27,069 nt of DNA from Clostridia bacterium (GTDB lineage: Bacteria; Bacillota_A; Clostridia; Oscillospirales; CAG-272), in the NCBI GenBank assembly GCA_017453335.1, contig JAFTKI010000080.1:1-27069 (forward strand), given 5' to 3'. Position numbers and translations under genes: made by a program. Below, one piece after another: positions 15,883 to 24,708 of the stretch. The notes under the pieces are model-generated. The model was not told the DNA's origin. It worked only from the letters and a program-made list of their open reading frames with translations, and did no database searches. The number at the start of each line of letters is the position of its first letter. Position 1 is the stretch's first letter.

Positions 15883-17772
15883 TCACTTCATACCAAGATA
15901 GATCAAAAGCACCGAGATATCGGCAGGGTTGACTCCGCTGATGCGCGATGCCTGTCCGACCGTTCTGGGTCTGATCTTCGAAAGCTTTTGTGCCGCCTCC
16001 AAGCGAAGTCCTCGGATCTGTTGATAGTCAAGGTCATTCGGCAGTTGCTTTTCTTCCAGCTTTCGGTGACGCTCCACCTCACAGCGTTGGCGATCGGCGT
16101 ATCCCGCGTATTTGATCTCCACCTCTACCGTCAGGCGCACCGCGTAAGGCAATTCAGGGCGATTGGGATCGATCACAGACAACTGCTCATAGGTCACAGG
16201 CGGTCTGCGCAAAAGATCTGCCAGAGACGCGCCCGATTTCAGCGGTGTTTCTCCAAGAGACTCCAGGAGTGGATTTGCAACAGCAGGAGAGACGTGTGTT
16301 TGCTCCAAACGCGCAATTTCGCCGTCTTCCAACTCTTTTTTCTGCAAAAATTCCCGATAACGAGTCTCCGAGATCAATCCCGCCTCGTAGCCAATAGGAG
16401 TCAGACGCAGATCGGCGTTATCCTGACGCAACAGCAGGCGGTATTCCGAGCGAGAGGTCATCATACGGTAGGGCTCGTTGGTCCCCTTAGTGACAAGATC
16501 ATCGATCAGCGTTCCGATATAGCTTCCCGAACGCTCTAATATAATAGGAAGCTTTCCAAGCACCGAGCGTGCAGCGTTGATTCCCGCAACCAGTCCTTGC
16601 GCGGCGGCTTCCTCATAGCCCGAGGTGCCGTTGAACTGTCCCGCGCCGTACAAGCCGTGCAGATTTTTGAACTCCAGCGAGGCATCCATCTGCGTGGGAT
16701 CGGCACAATCGTACTCAATTGCATACGCATAGCGCATGATTTCGGCATTTTCAAAGCCCGTAAGAGAGCGCAACATTGCGTACTGCACATCGGTCGGGAG
16801 CGAGGTGGAAAAGCCTTGGATATACATTTCCTCGGTGTCCTCTCCCACAGGCTCCACAAAAAGCTGATGCCGTTCCTTGTCGGCAAAGCGTACCAGCTTG
16901 TCCTCGATCGAGGGGCAATAGCGCGGGCCTGTACCGTGGATCTTTCCCGAATACATGGCACTTCGCGTGATATTTTCGCGGATCACAGCGTGTGTGTTCT
17001 CGTTGGTGTATACAATATGGCAGGGGATCTGCTCAACCTTATCGAACATTTGTTCGTTGTTTTGCACACTGAAGGGAACGATCCTCTCGTCACCCGGCTG
17101 CACCTCCAAGCGCGAGAAATCGATAGTGCGGCGGTTGACACGCGCGGGAGTACCTGTTTTGAAGCGCAAAAGCTCAATGCCCGCTTTGCGAAGAGAGGCA
17201 GAAAGTCCCTTGGCACCCAGCAGTCCGTCGGGACCTGCATCATAGCTGACGTCGCCCACAAAGATGGCACTCTCCAGATAGGTGCCTGTTGCAAGGATCA
17301 CCTTCTCGCACTCCCACGCCTCACCCAAGCGCGTTTTTACACCGGACACATATTGCTGTCCGTCACTCTCTCGGGTTTCGGTGAGAAGCTCGGTGATCTC
17401 GGCTTGAATCAAACGCAGGCTCGGCGTTTGCTCTACCACCGACTTCATCAGCCGTTGATATTTTCGGCGATCCGCCTGCACGCGCTTGCTTTGCACCGCC
17501 GCTCCTTTTCCCGTATTCAGCATACGGGATTGCAAGGTTACAAGGTCCGCAACCCGTCCCATTTCGCCACCCAGTGCGTCGATTTCGTACACCAGGTGTC
17601 CCTTTGCCGTTCCGCCGATCGAGGGGTTGCAGGGCAGGTTAGCCAGCGCATCCAGCGAGAGCGTAAAGAGAACGGTATCCACTCCAAGGCGAGCCGATGC
17701 CAGCGCGGCTTCCACTCCTGCGTGTCCCGCACCCACCACGGCAACCTTGGTCTTACAAATTTGAGTATTCAT
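15883..17772 (-). CDS. mnmG: tRNA uridine-5-carboxymethylaminomethyl modification enzyme MnmG (GidA)
   Basis: A 629-residue FAD protein that, with MnmE, makes the cmnm5U modification at the wobble position of certain tRNAs. The FAD-binding GAGHAGVEAALASARLG starts at residue 14; other family marks are CNPSIGGTAKGHLVYEIDALGG, the GTYL...IFVGD segment and the C-terminal helical domain that contacts MnmE. The length is standard. The ATG at 17772 follows AAAGGAAA. mnmE, its usual neighbour, is not in this window; ahcY takes the upstream position, 62 bases away. A weak promoter (TTGAAA, 18 bases, TGATAA) may lie in that gap. Confidence 0.97.
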   Translation of the reverse strand: MNTQICKTKVAVVGAGHAGVEAALASARLGVDTVLFTLSLDALANLPCNPSIGGTAKGHLVYEIDALGGEMGRVADLVTLQSRMLNTGKGAAVQSKRVQADRRKYQRLMKSVVEQTPSLRLIQAEITELLTETRESDGQQYVSGVKTRLGEAWECEKVILATGTYLESAIFVGDVSYDAGPDGLLGAKGLSASLRKAGIELLRFKTGTPARVNRRTIDFSRLEVQPGDERIVPFSVQNNEQMFDKVEQIPCHIVYTNENTHAVIRENITRSAMYSGKIHGTGPRYCPSIEDKLVRFADKERHQLFVEPVGEDTEEMYIQGFSTSLPTDVQYAMLRSLTGFENAEIMRYAYAIEYDCADPTQMDASLEFKNLHGLYGAGQFNGTSGYEEAAAQGLVAGINAARSVLGKLPIILERSGSYIGTLIDDLVTKGTNEPYRMMTSRSEYRLLLRQDNADLRLTPIGYEAGLISETRYREFLQKKELEDGEIARLEQTHVSPAVANPLLESLGETPLKSGASLADLLRRPPVTYEQLSVIDPNRPELPYAVRLTVEVEIKYAGYADRQRCEVERHRKLEEKQLPNDLDYQQIRGLRLEAAQKLSKIRPRTVGQASRISGVNPADISVLLIYLGMK

Positions 17773-17834
17773 AGATTTCCTTTATCACAAGTCAAATATT
17801 GCTATTTTCAAAAAGAAGGGAAGGGCAGAAAAAA

Positions 17835-19076
17835 TCACTCCACGCGGCCCAGATACTCCTGTTGCGCGGGGGAAAGCGAATCGATGCGAACACCGTTTGC
17901 GGCAAGCTTGATCGCCGCAACCTCACAGTCGATCTCGCGCGGAACGGCGTAAACGCGATGTGCAAGCGTACCGCGATTCTTGGCAAGGTACTCCAGGCTC
18001 TTTGCCTGAATACCGAACGACATATCCATGATCTCGGCGGGGTGTCCGTTGCCTGCCGCCAGATTGACAAGTCTTCCCTCGGCAAGCAGATTCAACACTC
18101 TGCCGTCCTTCATGCGGTAGCCGTGAATGTTGGGCTTGCGCTCCCAATCCTCCACCGAAAGCTCCTTCAGTGCGTTTTTGTCGATCTCCACGTCAAAGTG
18201 ACCGCTGTTGGAGAGCAAAACGCCGTCCTTCATCACCTCGAAATGCTCACGGCGGATCACATCACAGCAGCCCGTCAGCGTGATAAACAGGTCACCGATC
18301 TTTGCCGCCTCATCCATGGGAAGCACGGTAAAGCCGTCCATCACCGCCTCGATCGCCTTGATGGGATCGATCTCGGTCACCACCACAACTGCTCCCATGC
18401 CCTTTGCGCGCATGGCAACGCCCTTGCCGCACCAGCCGTAGCCCGCAACCACCACGGTCTTGCCCGCGATGATCAGATTGGTGGAGTTCATAATGCCGTC
18501 CAGCGTGGACTGTCCCGTGCCGTAACGGTTGTCAAACAGGTGCTTGCAATCGGCGTCGTTGACATCGATCATGGTGTAATCGAGCTTTCCCGCGCGCTCA
18601 CGGGCAAGAAGTCGGTGGATACCCGTTGTAGTCTCCTCACAGCCGCCGATGAGATTTCTGCCAAGCTCGCGGCACTCACCGTGGATCAGGGAGGTCAGGT
18701 CACCGCCGTCATCGATCATCAGATCGGGAACGCAGGACAGCGTGCGGATCAGATCGGCTTTGTATTCCTCATCGCTCACACCGTGGGAGGCATTGACCTC
18801 AAAGCCCTCGGCGGCAAGAGCGGCGGCAACATCGTCCTGTGTGGACAGGGGATTACAGCCCGTTACCCAAACCTCAGCCCCTCCCGCGCGCAAAACCTTT
18901 GCAAGATACGCGGTCTTGGCTTCGAGGTGGATGGACATGGAGATCTTCATTCCGCGAAAGGGCTTGGTGCGCTCGAATTCTTCTTTTACGGCATTTAGAA
19001 TCGGCATATAGGATGCCACCCATGCAATTTTATCGGCACCCGAGGGTGCCAGCTTGATATCCTTGATACGGCTCAT
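17835..19076 (-). CDS. ahcY: Adenosylhomocysteinase (or S-inosylhomocysteine hydrolase)
   Basis: A 413-residue SAH-hydrolase-family enzyme that splits S-adenosylhomocysteine to homocysteine and adenosine with bound NAD. The NAD loop is AGYGWCGKGV (about 211-220). Substrate-site segments are SIHLEAKT (48-55), DDGGDL (122-127), GCEETTTG (145-152) and NDADCKHLFDNRYG (173-186). It is the short form, like those of Thermotoga and archaea: it ends SLSPAQQEYLGRVE and lacks the KPDHYRY tail of the long form. Some short enzymes prefer S-inosylhomocysteine, which sequence reading cannot exclude. The ATG at 19076 follows AAGGAGA, 15 bases after araC. Confidence 0.92.
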   Translation of the reverse strand: MSRIKDIKLAPSGADKIAWVASYMPILNAVKEEFERTKPFRGMKISMSIHLEAKTAYLAKVLRAGGAEVWVTGCNPLSTQDDVAAALAAEGFEVNASHGVSDEEYKADLIRTLSCVPDLMIDDGGDLTSLIHGECRELGRNLIGGCEETTTGIHRLLARERAGKLDYTMIDVNDADCKHLFDNRYGTGQSTLDGIMNSTNLIIAGKTVVVAGYGWCGKGVAMRAKGMGAVVVVTEIDPIKAIEAVMDGFTVLPMDEAAKIGDLFITLTGCCDVIRREHFEVMKDGVLLSNSGHFDVEIDKNALKELSVEDWERKPNIHGYRMKDGRVLNLLAEGRLVNLAAGNGHPAEIMDMSFGIQAKSLEYLAKNRGTLAHRVYAVPREIDCEVAAIKLAANGVRIDSLSPAQQEYLGRVE

Positions 19077-19091
19077 ATCGTTCTCCTTCGG

Positions 19092-20009
19092 TTAATAAGT
19101 CTTGATTTTGTAAAGCTGAAAAGCAGATCCGTCCGCGTCCCCCATGCTGACCGACAAAAAAGGCACATCGCCTCCTGTTTTCACAGTGGAATACCGCTTA
19201 CGGTAATCGGACGGAGAGGATCCCACGTGCTTCATAAAGGCGCGGTTGAAGGTGCGCAGGGTATTGAAGCCCACCTGCTCGCTGATCTCGGTGATGCTCG
19301 ACTCGGTGTTTGCAAGGAATCGGCATGCTTCGTTGATGCGCAAAGCGTTGATGTAATCGTTAAAACGGATCTTCAGCTTATCGTTAAACAAATGGGAAAT
19401 GTAATATTTGTTGAGATGCAAGCGCTCCTGCAGAAGCGAAAGCGACAGATTTTCGGAATAATTCTGCGCGCAAAAGGCAACGATCGACCGCAGCGTGTTG
19501 GAGTCGCCCAGCGAGAGCTTGGAGATCTTCATGCGTGGCAAAAGCGCCGAAAAGAGAGCCAGGAGATAGCCCCTGCGCTGTGCCGCGCCGTAGGTATCGC
19601 CCTCCTCGGTCGCCTTGCATGCGTTGATCAGAAGCTCAAACAGCAGCTTGATCTGCGGATCGTTGCCCGCTCCCTGAATCACAGGGGACTCGGGAACCCC
19701 CGAGGCAAACAACTCGGCAAACTCGGGAATCATATCTGCCTTGAGAATAAAGATCACGTACCTTTCCACATCGCTCGTTTTGATGTAGGAATGTACCTGA
19801 TTGGGAAAGGACAGAAACACGTCACCGCCGCGCAGGATATTCCGCGCCGAATCGGCAACGCCGATCGTTTCGCCCTCCACGAAATAAACCAGCTCCAATT
19901 CACGGTGCAGATGCGGCGCACAGGCGATCGACCGCGTTTTGTTCTCACGCATATCGCGGAAATAGATATCCTGTATGCGCTTTTCGTATTTAATGGGAGT
20001 CAGCGACAT
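19092..20009 (-). CDS. AraC-family transcriptional regulator
   Basis: A 305-residue regulator: an N-terminal cupin-like sensing domain (about 1-140, with HLHRELELVYFVEGE and the LSFPNQVHSY metal/ligand-type motif) and a C-terminal AraC DNA-binding domain with two helix-turn-helix units (about 170-270, ending SSPSDYRKRY). Such two-domain proteins usually respond to sugars or small metabolites. The ATG at 20009 follows AAAGGAG and overlaps the alr end by ten bases, so it is coupled to alr. Its signal and targets cannot be read; it might control alr and ahcY, but no repeated binding site was found. Confidence 0.9.
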   Translation of the reverse strand: MSLTPIKYEKRIQDIYFRDMRENKTRSIACAPHLHRELELVYFVEGETIGVADSARNILRGGDVFLSFPNQVHSYIKTSDVERYVIFILKADMIPEFAELFASGVPESPVIQGAGNDPQIKLLFELLINACKATEEGDTYGAAQRRGYLLALFSALLPRMKISKLSLGDSNTLRSIVAFCAQNYSENLSLSLLQERLHLNKYYISHLFNDKLKIRFNDYINALRINEACRFLANTESSITEISEQVGFNTLRTFNRAFMKHVGSSPSDYRKRYSTVKTGGDVPFLSVSMGDADGSAFQLYKIKTY

Positions 20010-21238
20010 TTTCTCGGCTCCTTTCTCGTTTTTTGCGGGGATGCGGTGCAATTTTTCGTCTCGGCAAAGCGCTCCACGCGGGAGGAGATCGAGGTCATGA
20101 CCTCGTAGGCAATGGTACCCGCTGCGTCTGCCAATCGCGTGCTGTCCTCGGCAGCTTCGCCAAACAGAACGGCACGGTCGCCGATCGCGGCATCGGTGTC
20201 GGTCACGTCAAGCATACACTGATCCATGCAGATCCTTCCCACCACGGGGACACGGAAGCAACCCGCGGCGGTGTAAAGCGACACCTCGGCGGCATCGCGG
20301 TAAGCGCGCAAAAATCCGTCGGCGTACCCGATCGGCAAGGTGGCAATCAAACGCGGCGTGTCGGCAGAAAAGGCACCGCCGTAGCCCACGGTCTCACCCG
20401 GCAAGAGCGTGTGCAGATGCACCACGCGCGATTCCAAGCGCATCACGGGCAAAAGGGGAGGGCAATCGGGGATGGGGGAGACTCCGTAGAGCGCAACACC
20501 CAAGCGGACGGCTTCAAAATGTGCCTTGGGATGCGTCAGAAGACCTGCCGAGTTGCACAAATGCCGCAAAGCGATCGGACAGCCGATTTTCTCCAATCGG
20601 CGGTACAGCTCTCCAAAGCGCTCGATCTGGCGCTCGGTGGCGGAAACCGCTTGCGCGTTTTGCGGCTCGTCGGCACAAAAGAGGTGGCTGAACAGCCCTT
20701 CGATGCAAAGTCTTCCTTTCTTCCAAAGCTGTGAAACCGCACAGGCGGATTCCTCGATGCTCTGTTCGTTATATGCGCCAAAGCCCACGCGATTCATTCC
20801 TGTATCAGCGGCAAGGTGGACACGCACACGCGCGCCCTCGCTCTCCGCCGCATTCGAAAGACGCTCGCCATACTCTCGGGAAAATACGGTCTGGATCAGA
20901 TCGTATCGGAGCAAAAGCGGCAGGTCGGACGGATCGGTGTAGCCAAAGATCAGAATATCGGCGTTTGCCCCCTCACGCACAACGGTTTCGCGCACCGCAA
21001 CCGCCTCGGGAAGCGATGCAACCGCGAAAAAGTCACAGCCCTCCCGCAAAAGAGCAGGGACGCAGATCGGGATCCCGTGACCGTAGGCATCCGCCTTGAC
21101 CACAGCAATGGGTCGCACAGAACGCTTGGTTTTTGCACACAGAGTGCGGTAATTTGCAACAAGCGCATCGGTATCGATCACGGCGCGGTTCTTGTTTTCG
21201 CAACCGAGGGGAAGGGAAGAATACAAACGGTACGGCAC
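20000..21238 (-). CDS. alr: Alanine racemase
   Basis: A 412-residue PLP enzyme that makes D-alanine for peptidoglycan. The PLP lysine is in AVVKADAYGHG (Lys at about 48), followed by the barrel domain with HLAADTGMNRVGF; the C-terminal domain has the catalytic-tyrosine region GETVGYGGAF and GRICMDQCMLDVTD. The start is GTG at 21238, eight to nine bases after AAAGGAG; a longer frame back to 21316 would run into the promoter. It leads a transcript with araC and ahcY. Lipid-anchor or signal sequences are absent, as expected. Confidence 0.94.
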   Translation of the reverse strand: MPYRLYSSLPLGCENKNRAVIDTDALVANYRTLCAKTKRSVRPIAVVKADAYGHGIPICVPALLREGCDFFAVASLPEAVAVRETVVREGANADILIFGYTDPSDLPLLLRYDLIQTVFSREYGERLSNAAESEGARVRVHLAADTGMNRVGFGAYNEQSIEESACAVSQLWKKGRLCIEGLFSHLFCADEPQNAQAVSATERQIERFGELYRRLEKIGCPIALRHLCNSAGLLTHPKAHFEAVRLGVALYGVSPIPDCPPLLPVMRLESRVVHLHTLLPGETVGYGGAFSADTPRLIATLPIGYADGFLRAYRDAAEVSLYTAAGCFRVPVVGRICMDQCMLDVTDTDAAIGDRAVLFGEAAEDSTRLADAAGTIAYEVMTSISSRVERFAETKNCTASPQKTRKEPRKCR

Positions 21239-21260
21239 GGAAAAATACTCCTTTCGGGAA

Positions 21261-21289
21261 AGTATAATAAAGATACATTTTCTTGGCAA
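21261..21289 (-). promoter_or_regulatory. Promoter of alr-araC-ahcY
   Basis: On the minus strand: TTGCCA (21284-21289), a 17-base spacer and TATACT (21261-21266), about 23 bases before the alr GTG. Confidence 0.7.
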
Positions 21290-21414
21290 ACAATATTGAT
21301 CGCCTTGTATAAACAAAAATTTTGTGTTTATAGGCGGGTACGTTAATTGAAAGTTGTAATTTCATAGAACAGGCGAACACAACTGCTTGCAATTTATCAC
21401 CCCTACAAACGATA

Positions 21415-21672
21415 AATCGGCACACAAATTTTAAACAAATTTTAAAAATTATGCAACCCCTGTAGGGACCGGCGTCCTCGACGGTCCAAAAAAGTAAGAA
21501 ATTTTGTTTTGTTTATGTCAACATATAAACCGTATAAATGTAGCCATTTTATAAAATCAAATTCGTTAGCTTCCGGACCGTCGGGGACGCCGGTCCCTAC
21601 AAACAAAACCGTAGATCGGCACACAAATTTGAGATTACACGTTAACCCTGTAGGGGCGATCATTGATCGCCC
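21415..21672. repeat. Direct-repeat and palindrome cluster
   Basis: The gap 21239-21809 has no gene. The 16-mer ATCGGCACACAAATTT occurs at 21415 and again at 21615, exactly 200 bases apart, and each is followed by a C(C)CTGTAGGG unit. At 21654-21672 there is a perfect 9-1-9 palindrome GGGCGATCA-T-TGATCGCCC. CCCCTACA in the other orientation lies at about 21400. Such TGTAGGGGCGATCATTGATC units are familiar from gut Clostridia. Confidence 0.7.
21461..21601. repeat. 141-bp inverted repeat (27-bp arms)
   Basis: Arms 21461-21487 (TGTAGGGACCGGCGTCC...) and 21575-21601 are inverted copies with one mismatch in 27, separated by 87 AT-rich bases with no open frame. This has the shape of a small non-autonomous mobile element nested within the direct repeats described for 21415-21672. 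Confidence 0.75.
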
Positions 21673-21809
21673 GCTTGTCAAATTGCGGAGCAATTAAAAG
21701 ATTACAGCCATTATACCACGCTTGGACAAATATTGCAATCCTTTTTTCGCATAAAACCAAAAATTTAGCATATAGATAATTTATAAAGACATATTTTGAG
21801 GAAACAACC

Positions 21810-22355
21810 ATGAAAAACAGAATCATTTACCGTTCGTCCGCCGTCTGCTGTCTTTTGCTGTGCGCGGCACTTTTTCTTCTTTCGTGCGCGCCCTCGCCGC
21901 CCGACTATTTTGCCTTCCGAGGGCAATCGGCAACCGCCGAGCTGCGCGGAGAGCTGTTCGGAAAGTCCTTTTGCGCCAAGCTGATACTTTCTCCGCAGGA
22001 AAGCGGCTGTGCGGCAAGTCTCTTGTATCTCTCCCTCGGGGAAATACGGGATCTGCAGATCTCGGCACTGTACGGCGCGGACGGAGAAACAGCGGGGGAG
22101 GGATCGGTCACGCTCGGCGGTGTTTCCCACTCCTGCGAGCCCGCCGCTTTGCAAGGGTTGCTTGCTCCTGCCGCGGCATTGCTCACTCTGTGCGAGCCGT
22201 CCTCCGTAACACACCAAACGGGCGAATACACGCTTGCGTTTGCGGACGGATCGGTGTTGACACTTGGTGAGGACGGCATCCCGCGAGGTGTACATACGGA
22301 AAAGGTCGATTTTTGGGTTGTTTGGTGGGAAAATGCGGAAAATTTGGGCAAATAA
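21810..22355 (+). CDS. Putative lipoprotein of unknown function
   Basis: A 181-residue protein with a lipoprotein signal: basic start (MKNRIIYR), a hydrophobic core (about 11-24) and lipobox LLSC with Cys26. The mature part, about 155 residues, is small and mostly beta-like, rich in Gly/Ser/Ala (LYLSLGEIRDLQISALYG; GEYTLAFADGSVLTLGEDG). I do not recognise the family; the alternating strands resemble substrate-carrier or quality-control lipoproteins, which is weak evidence. The ATG at 21810 follows GAGGAAAC. No convincing promoter was found, and the gene stands alone between the repeat cluster and glgB. Confidence 0.8.
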   Translation: MKNRIIYRSSAVCCLLLCAALFLLSCAPSPPDYFAFRGQSATAELRGELFGKSFCAKLILSPQESGCAASLLYLSLGEIRDLQISALYGADGETAGEGSVTLGGVSHSCEPAALQGLLAPAAALLTLCEPSSVTHQTGEYTLAFADGSVLTLGEDGIPRGVHTEKVDFWVVWWENAENLGK

Positions 22356-22410
22356 TCATCAAAATACACAAAAAATGCAAAAAAGTAATAGACTTTGGTC
22401 ATTATTCACA

Positions 22411-22439
22411 TTGACAACGCGCGCGTTTTATGTTAAAAT
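22411..22439 (+). promoter_or_regulatory. Distal promoter upstream of glgB
   Basis: TTGACA (22411-22416), a 17-base spacer and TAAAAT (22434-22439). It would give a leader of about 280 bases before glgB. The 370-base gap 22356-22725 holds this, the small frame at 22587, a hairpin and the proximal promoter. Confidence 0.65.
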
Positions 22440-22586
22440 GACGTATCGATTTTTGATTTTTGTAAATTTGGCACAATAATTATTTTTTTATTTGTGCAGT
22501 TTTTTCGACATTCAAAAGGCGTTTGAAGCCTCAAAAAAACGTCAGCCACCGAAAAAAGCCGACCGAAAATCAAAGGAACTTTACAG

Positions 22587-22619
22587 ATGCGCGGCGCGGC
22601 GATTGTGATTTCGCCGTAA
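22587..22619 (+). CDS. Possible 10-codon leader peptide before glgB
   Basis: ATG to TAA encodes MRGAAIVISP and is preceded by AAAGGA nine bases upstream. It lies inside the leader from the distal promoter and is directly followed by the stem-loop AATTTTGG/CCAAAATT (22618-22643). The arrangement resembles leader-peptide control, but the codons do not point to a particular amino acid and chance is possible. Confidence 0.3.
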   Translation: MRGAAIVISP

Positions 22620-22654
22620 TTTTGGTCAAAAGCCCCAAAATTTAAGATGTCCCC

Positions 22655-22682
22655 TTGAATGTTCGGGCGCGCGTGTTATAAT
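22655..22682 (+). promoter_or_regulatory. Proximal promoter of glgB
   Basis: TTGAAT (22655-22660), a GC-rich 16-base spacer and TATAAT (22677-22682), with transcription expected near 22689. Confidence 0.65.
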
Positions 22683-22725
22683 AAAATAAAGTATGGAGAA
22701 TCGTTTCTTAGAAAGGATGCGTAAT

Positions 22726-24663
22726 ATGAAAAAAAACGATCAACAGCAAGTCTCTGCGGTGGATAACGCCGACCAAGCCCCCTACTTTTTTCATCAGGGT
22801 ACCACCACCCGTGCTTATGAGTATCTTGGCGCGCATCGTTGCGGAGAACGGTTCGTCTTCCGCGTCTGGGCGCCCAACGCCGAATATGTTTCGGTGGTTG
22901 CCGACTTCAACGGCTGGGATCGCGGCGCACATCCGATGAAACGCATCACCGAGCGCGGGGTATGGGAATTAACGCTTCCGTCCGAGTGCGTGATGGCAGG
23001 GCAGTGCTACAAGTATTGTATTCGCAATGCAGGGCGCGAGTTCCTCAAGTCCGATCCTTACGCCTTTGCAATGGAAAAGCCGCCCGAAACCGCTTCGGTC
23101 ATTGCCGATATTGACAGCTACGATTGGCGCGACGCAGGCTGGATGCGATACCGCAAGGGCAAATTTACACGCGAGAATATCACAAAAGTACCTTTGAATA
23201 TTTATGAGGTCCATGCGGGGTCCTGGAAAAGGCACGGGGACGGCAGCTACTACACCTACCGTGAGCTGGCAACCGAGCTGTCCTCCTACGTTAAGCAGAT
23301 GGGATATACGCACATCGAGCTGATGCCGCTTTCCGAATATCCCTTCGATGGCTCCTGGGGCTATCAGGTGTCGGGCTATTATGCCGCAACGGCGCGCTTC
23401 GGCTCTCCCACCGACCTGATGTATCTGGTGGATACCATGCACGAGGCGGGCATCGGCGTGATCTTGGACTGGGTTCCCGCGCATTTTCCCAAGGACGCAC
23501 ACGGGCTTTACGAATTTGACGGACAGCCCCTGTACGAATACCAAGGACTTGACCGCCGCGAGCATCCCACATGGGGAACACGTTGCTTTGACGTGGGACG
23601 CGAGGAGGTACAAAGCTTTCTGATCTCCAACGCCTGCTTCTGGGCGGAAAAATATCACATCGACGGCTTGCGCGTGGACGCTGTGGCGGCGATGCTGTAT
23701 CTTGATTTCGACCGTCTGCCGCACCAGTGGATCCCCAACCGATTCGGGGACAACAAGAATCTGGAGGCGGTGGCGTTCTTCCAAAAATTCAACGGCGCGA
23801 TGGCGCGTGAATATCCCGATGTGATGACCATTGCCGAGGAATCGACCGCGTGGGCAAATCTGACACACTTTGAGAACGGCGGACTTGGCTTTACGCTCAA
23901 GTGGAACATGGGCTGGATGAACGATTCGCTGGCGTATTTGGAGCAGGATCCGCTCTACCGCCGACACCATCACCACAAATTGACTTTTTCGCTGACTTAT
24001 GCTTATGGTGAAAATTACGTGTTGCCGATCTCGCACGACGAGGTGGTCCACGGCAAGAAATCACTGCTGGACCGCGCAACGGGTGACTACTGGCAAAAAT
24101 TTGCTACCACGCGCACCTATCTGGCGTACTTGATGACGCACCCGGGCAAGAAGCTGCTCTTTATGGGCTGTGAGTACGGGCCCTTCCGCGAATGGGATTT
24201 TGCCGACTCGTTGGAGTGGTTCATGCTCGACTACGAAAAACACGCAAAAATGCAGCTCTACACCGCAGAGCTGAATCATTTGTATCTGAAATACCCCGCT
24301 CTGTGGGAGCAGGACGGCTCGATCTACGGGTTTGAATGGATCGATGCCGACAATGTGGAGCAGAGCATCTACTCCTACCGCCGCCGTGACGCAAAGGGAC
24401 GCGAGCTGATCGTGGTACTCAACTTCACGCCCGTGCGGTATGACGACTTCCTCTTGGCGGTGCCGCAAAGAGGGTATTATGAGGAGATCTTCAACTCGGA
24501 CAGCGAGCGCTTCGGCGGTTCGGGCTGTACCAACGAGGGAAGATTCCGCACCGAGCCCGCACTGCTGCGCAGCTACGGACAGGCAATTCGCGTCAAGGTT
24601 CCCCCGCTGGGTGCCGCCATTTTCCGCATGACGCGCGCGTTTCCAAAATCCAAAAAGAAGTGA
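22726..24663 (+). CDS. glgB: 1,4-alpha-glucan branching enzyme
   Basis: A 645-residue GH13 branching enzyme that makes the alpha-1,6 branches of glycogen. The N-terminal CBM48 (about 30-120, FRVWAPNA...DFNGWD) is followed by the (beta/alpha)8 barrel: MPLSEYPFDGSWGYQ, the nucleophile Asp in GLRVDAVAAMLY (about 318), the acid Glu in AEEST (about 371) and SHDEVVHGK (Asp about 438). The C-terminal beta domain closes the protein. ATG 22726 is preferred over 22693 because AAAGGA lies eight bases before it and the earlier ATG would be nearly leaderless from the proximal promoter. It is followed by glgC after 45 bases. Confidence 0.96.
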   Translation: MKKNDQQQVSAVDNADQAPYFFHQGTTTRAYEYLGAHRCGERFVFRVWAPNAEYVSVVADFNGWDRGAHPMKRITERGVWELTLPSECVMAGQCYKYCIRNAGREFLKSDPYAFAMEKPPETASVIADIDSYDWRDAGWMRYRKGKFTRENITKVPLNIYEVHAGSWKRHGDGSYYTYRELATELSSYVKQMGYTHIELMPLSEYPFDGSWGYQVSGYYAATARFGSPTDLMYLVDTMHEAGIGVILDWVPAHFPKDAHGLYEFDGQPLYEYQGLDRREHPTWGTRCFDVGREEVQSFLISNACFWAEKYHIDGLRVDAVAAMLYLDFDRLPHQWIPNRFGDNKNLEAVAFFQKFNGAMAREYPDVMTIAEESTAWANLTHFENGGLGFTLKWNMGWMNDSLAYLEQDPLYRRHHHHKLTFSLTYAYGENYVLPISHDEVVHGKKSLLDRATGDYWQKFATTRTYLAYLMTHPGKKLLFMGCEYGPFREWDFADSLEWFMLDYEKHAKMQLYTAELNHLYLKYPALWEQDGSIYGFEWIDADNVEQSIYSYRRRDAKGRELIVVLNFTPVRYDDFLLAVPQRGYYEEIFNSDSERFGGSGCTNEGRFRTEPALLRSYGQAIRVKVPPLGAAIFRMTRAFPKSKKK

Positions 24664-24708
24664 CGGTCAATTAAAAAACACATATATTACAGGAGGTTTC
24701 ACAAGGCT

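Noticed and set aside
16597..18998. Long plus-strand frames opposite mnmG and ahcY
   Set aside because: Both lie wholly within clear minus-strand enzymes and have no recognisable protein features.
19077..19091. SAH riboswitch before ahcY
   Set aside because: The gap to araC is 15 bases and cannot hold one.
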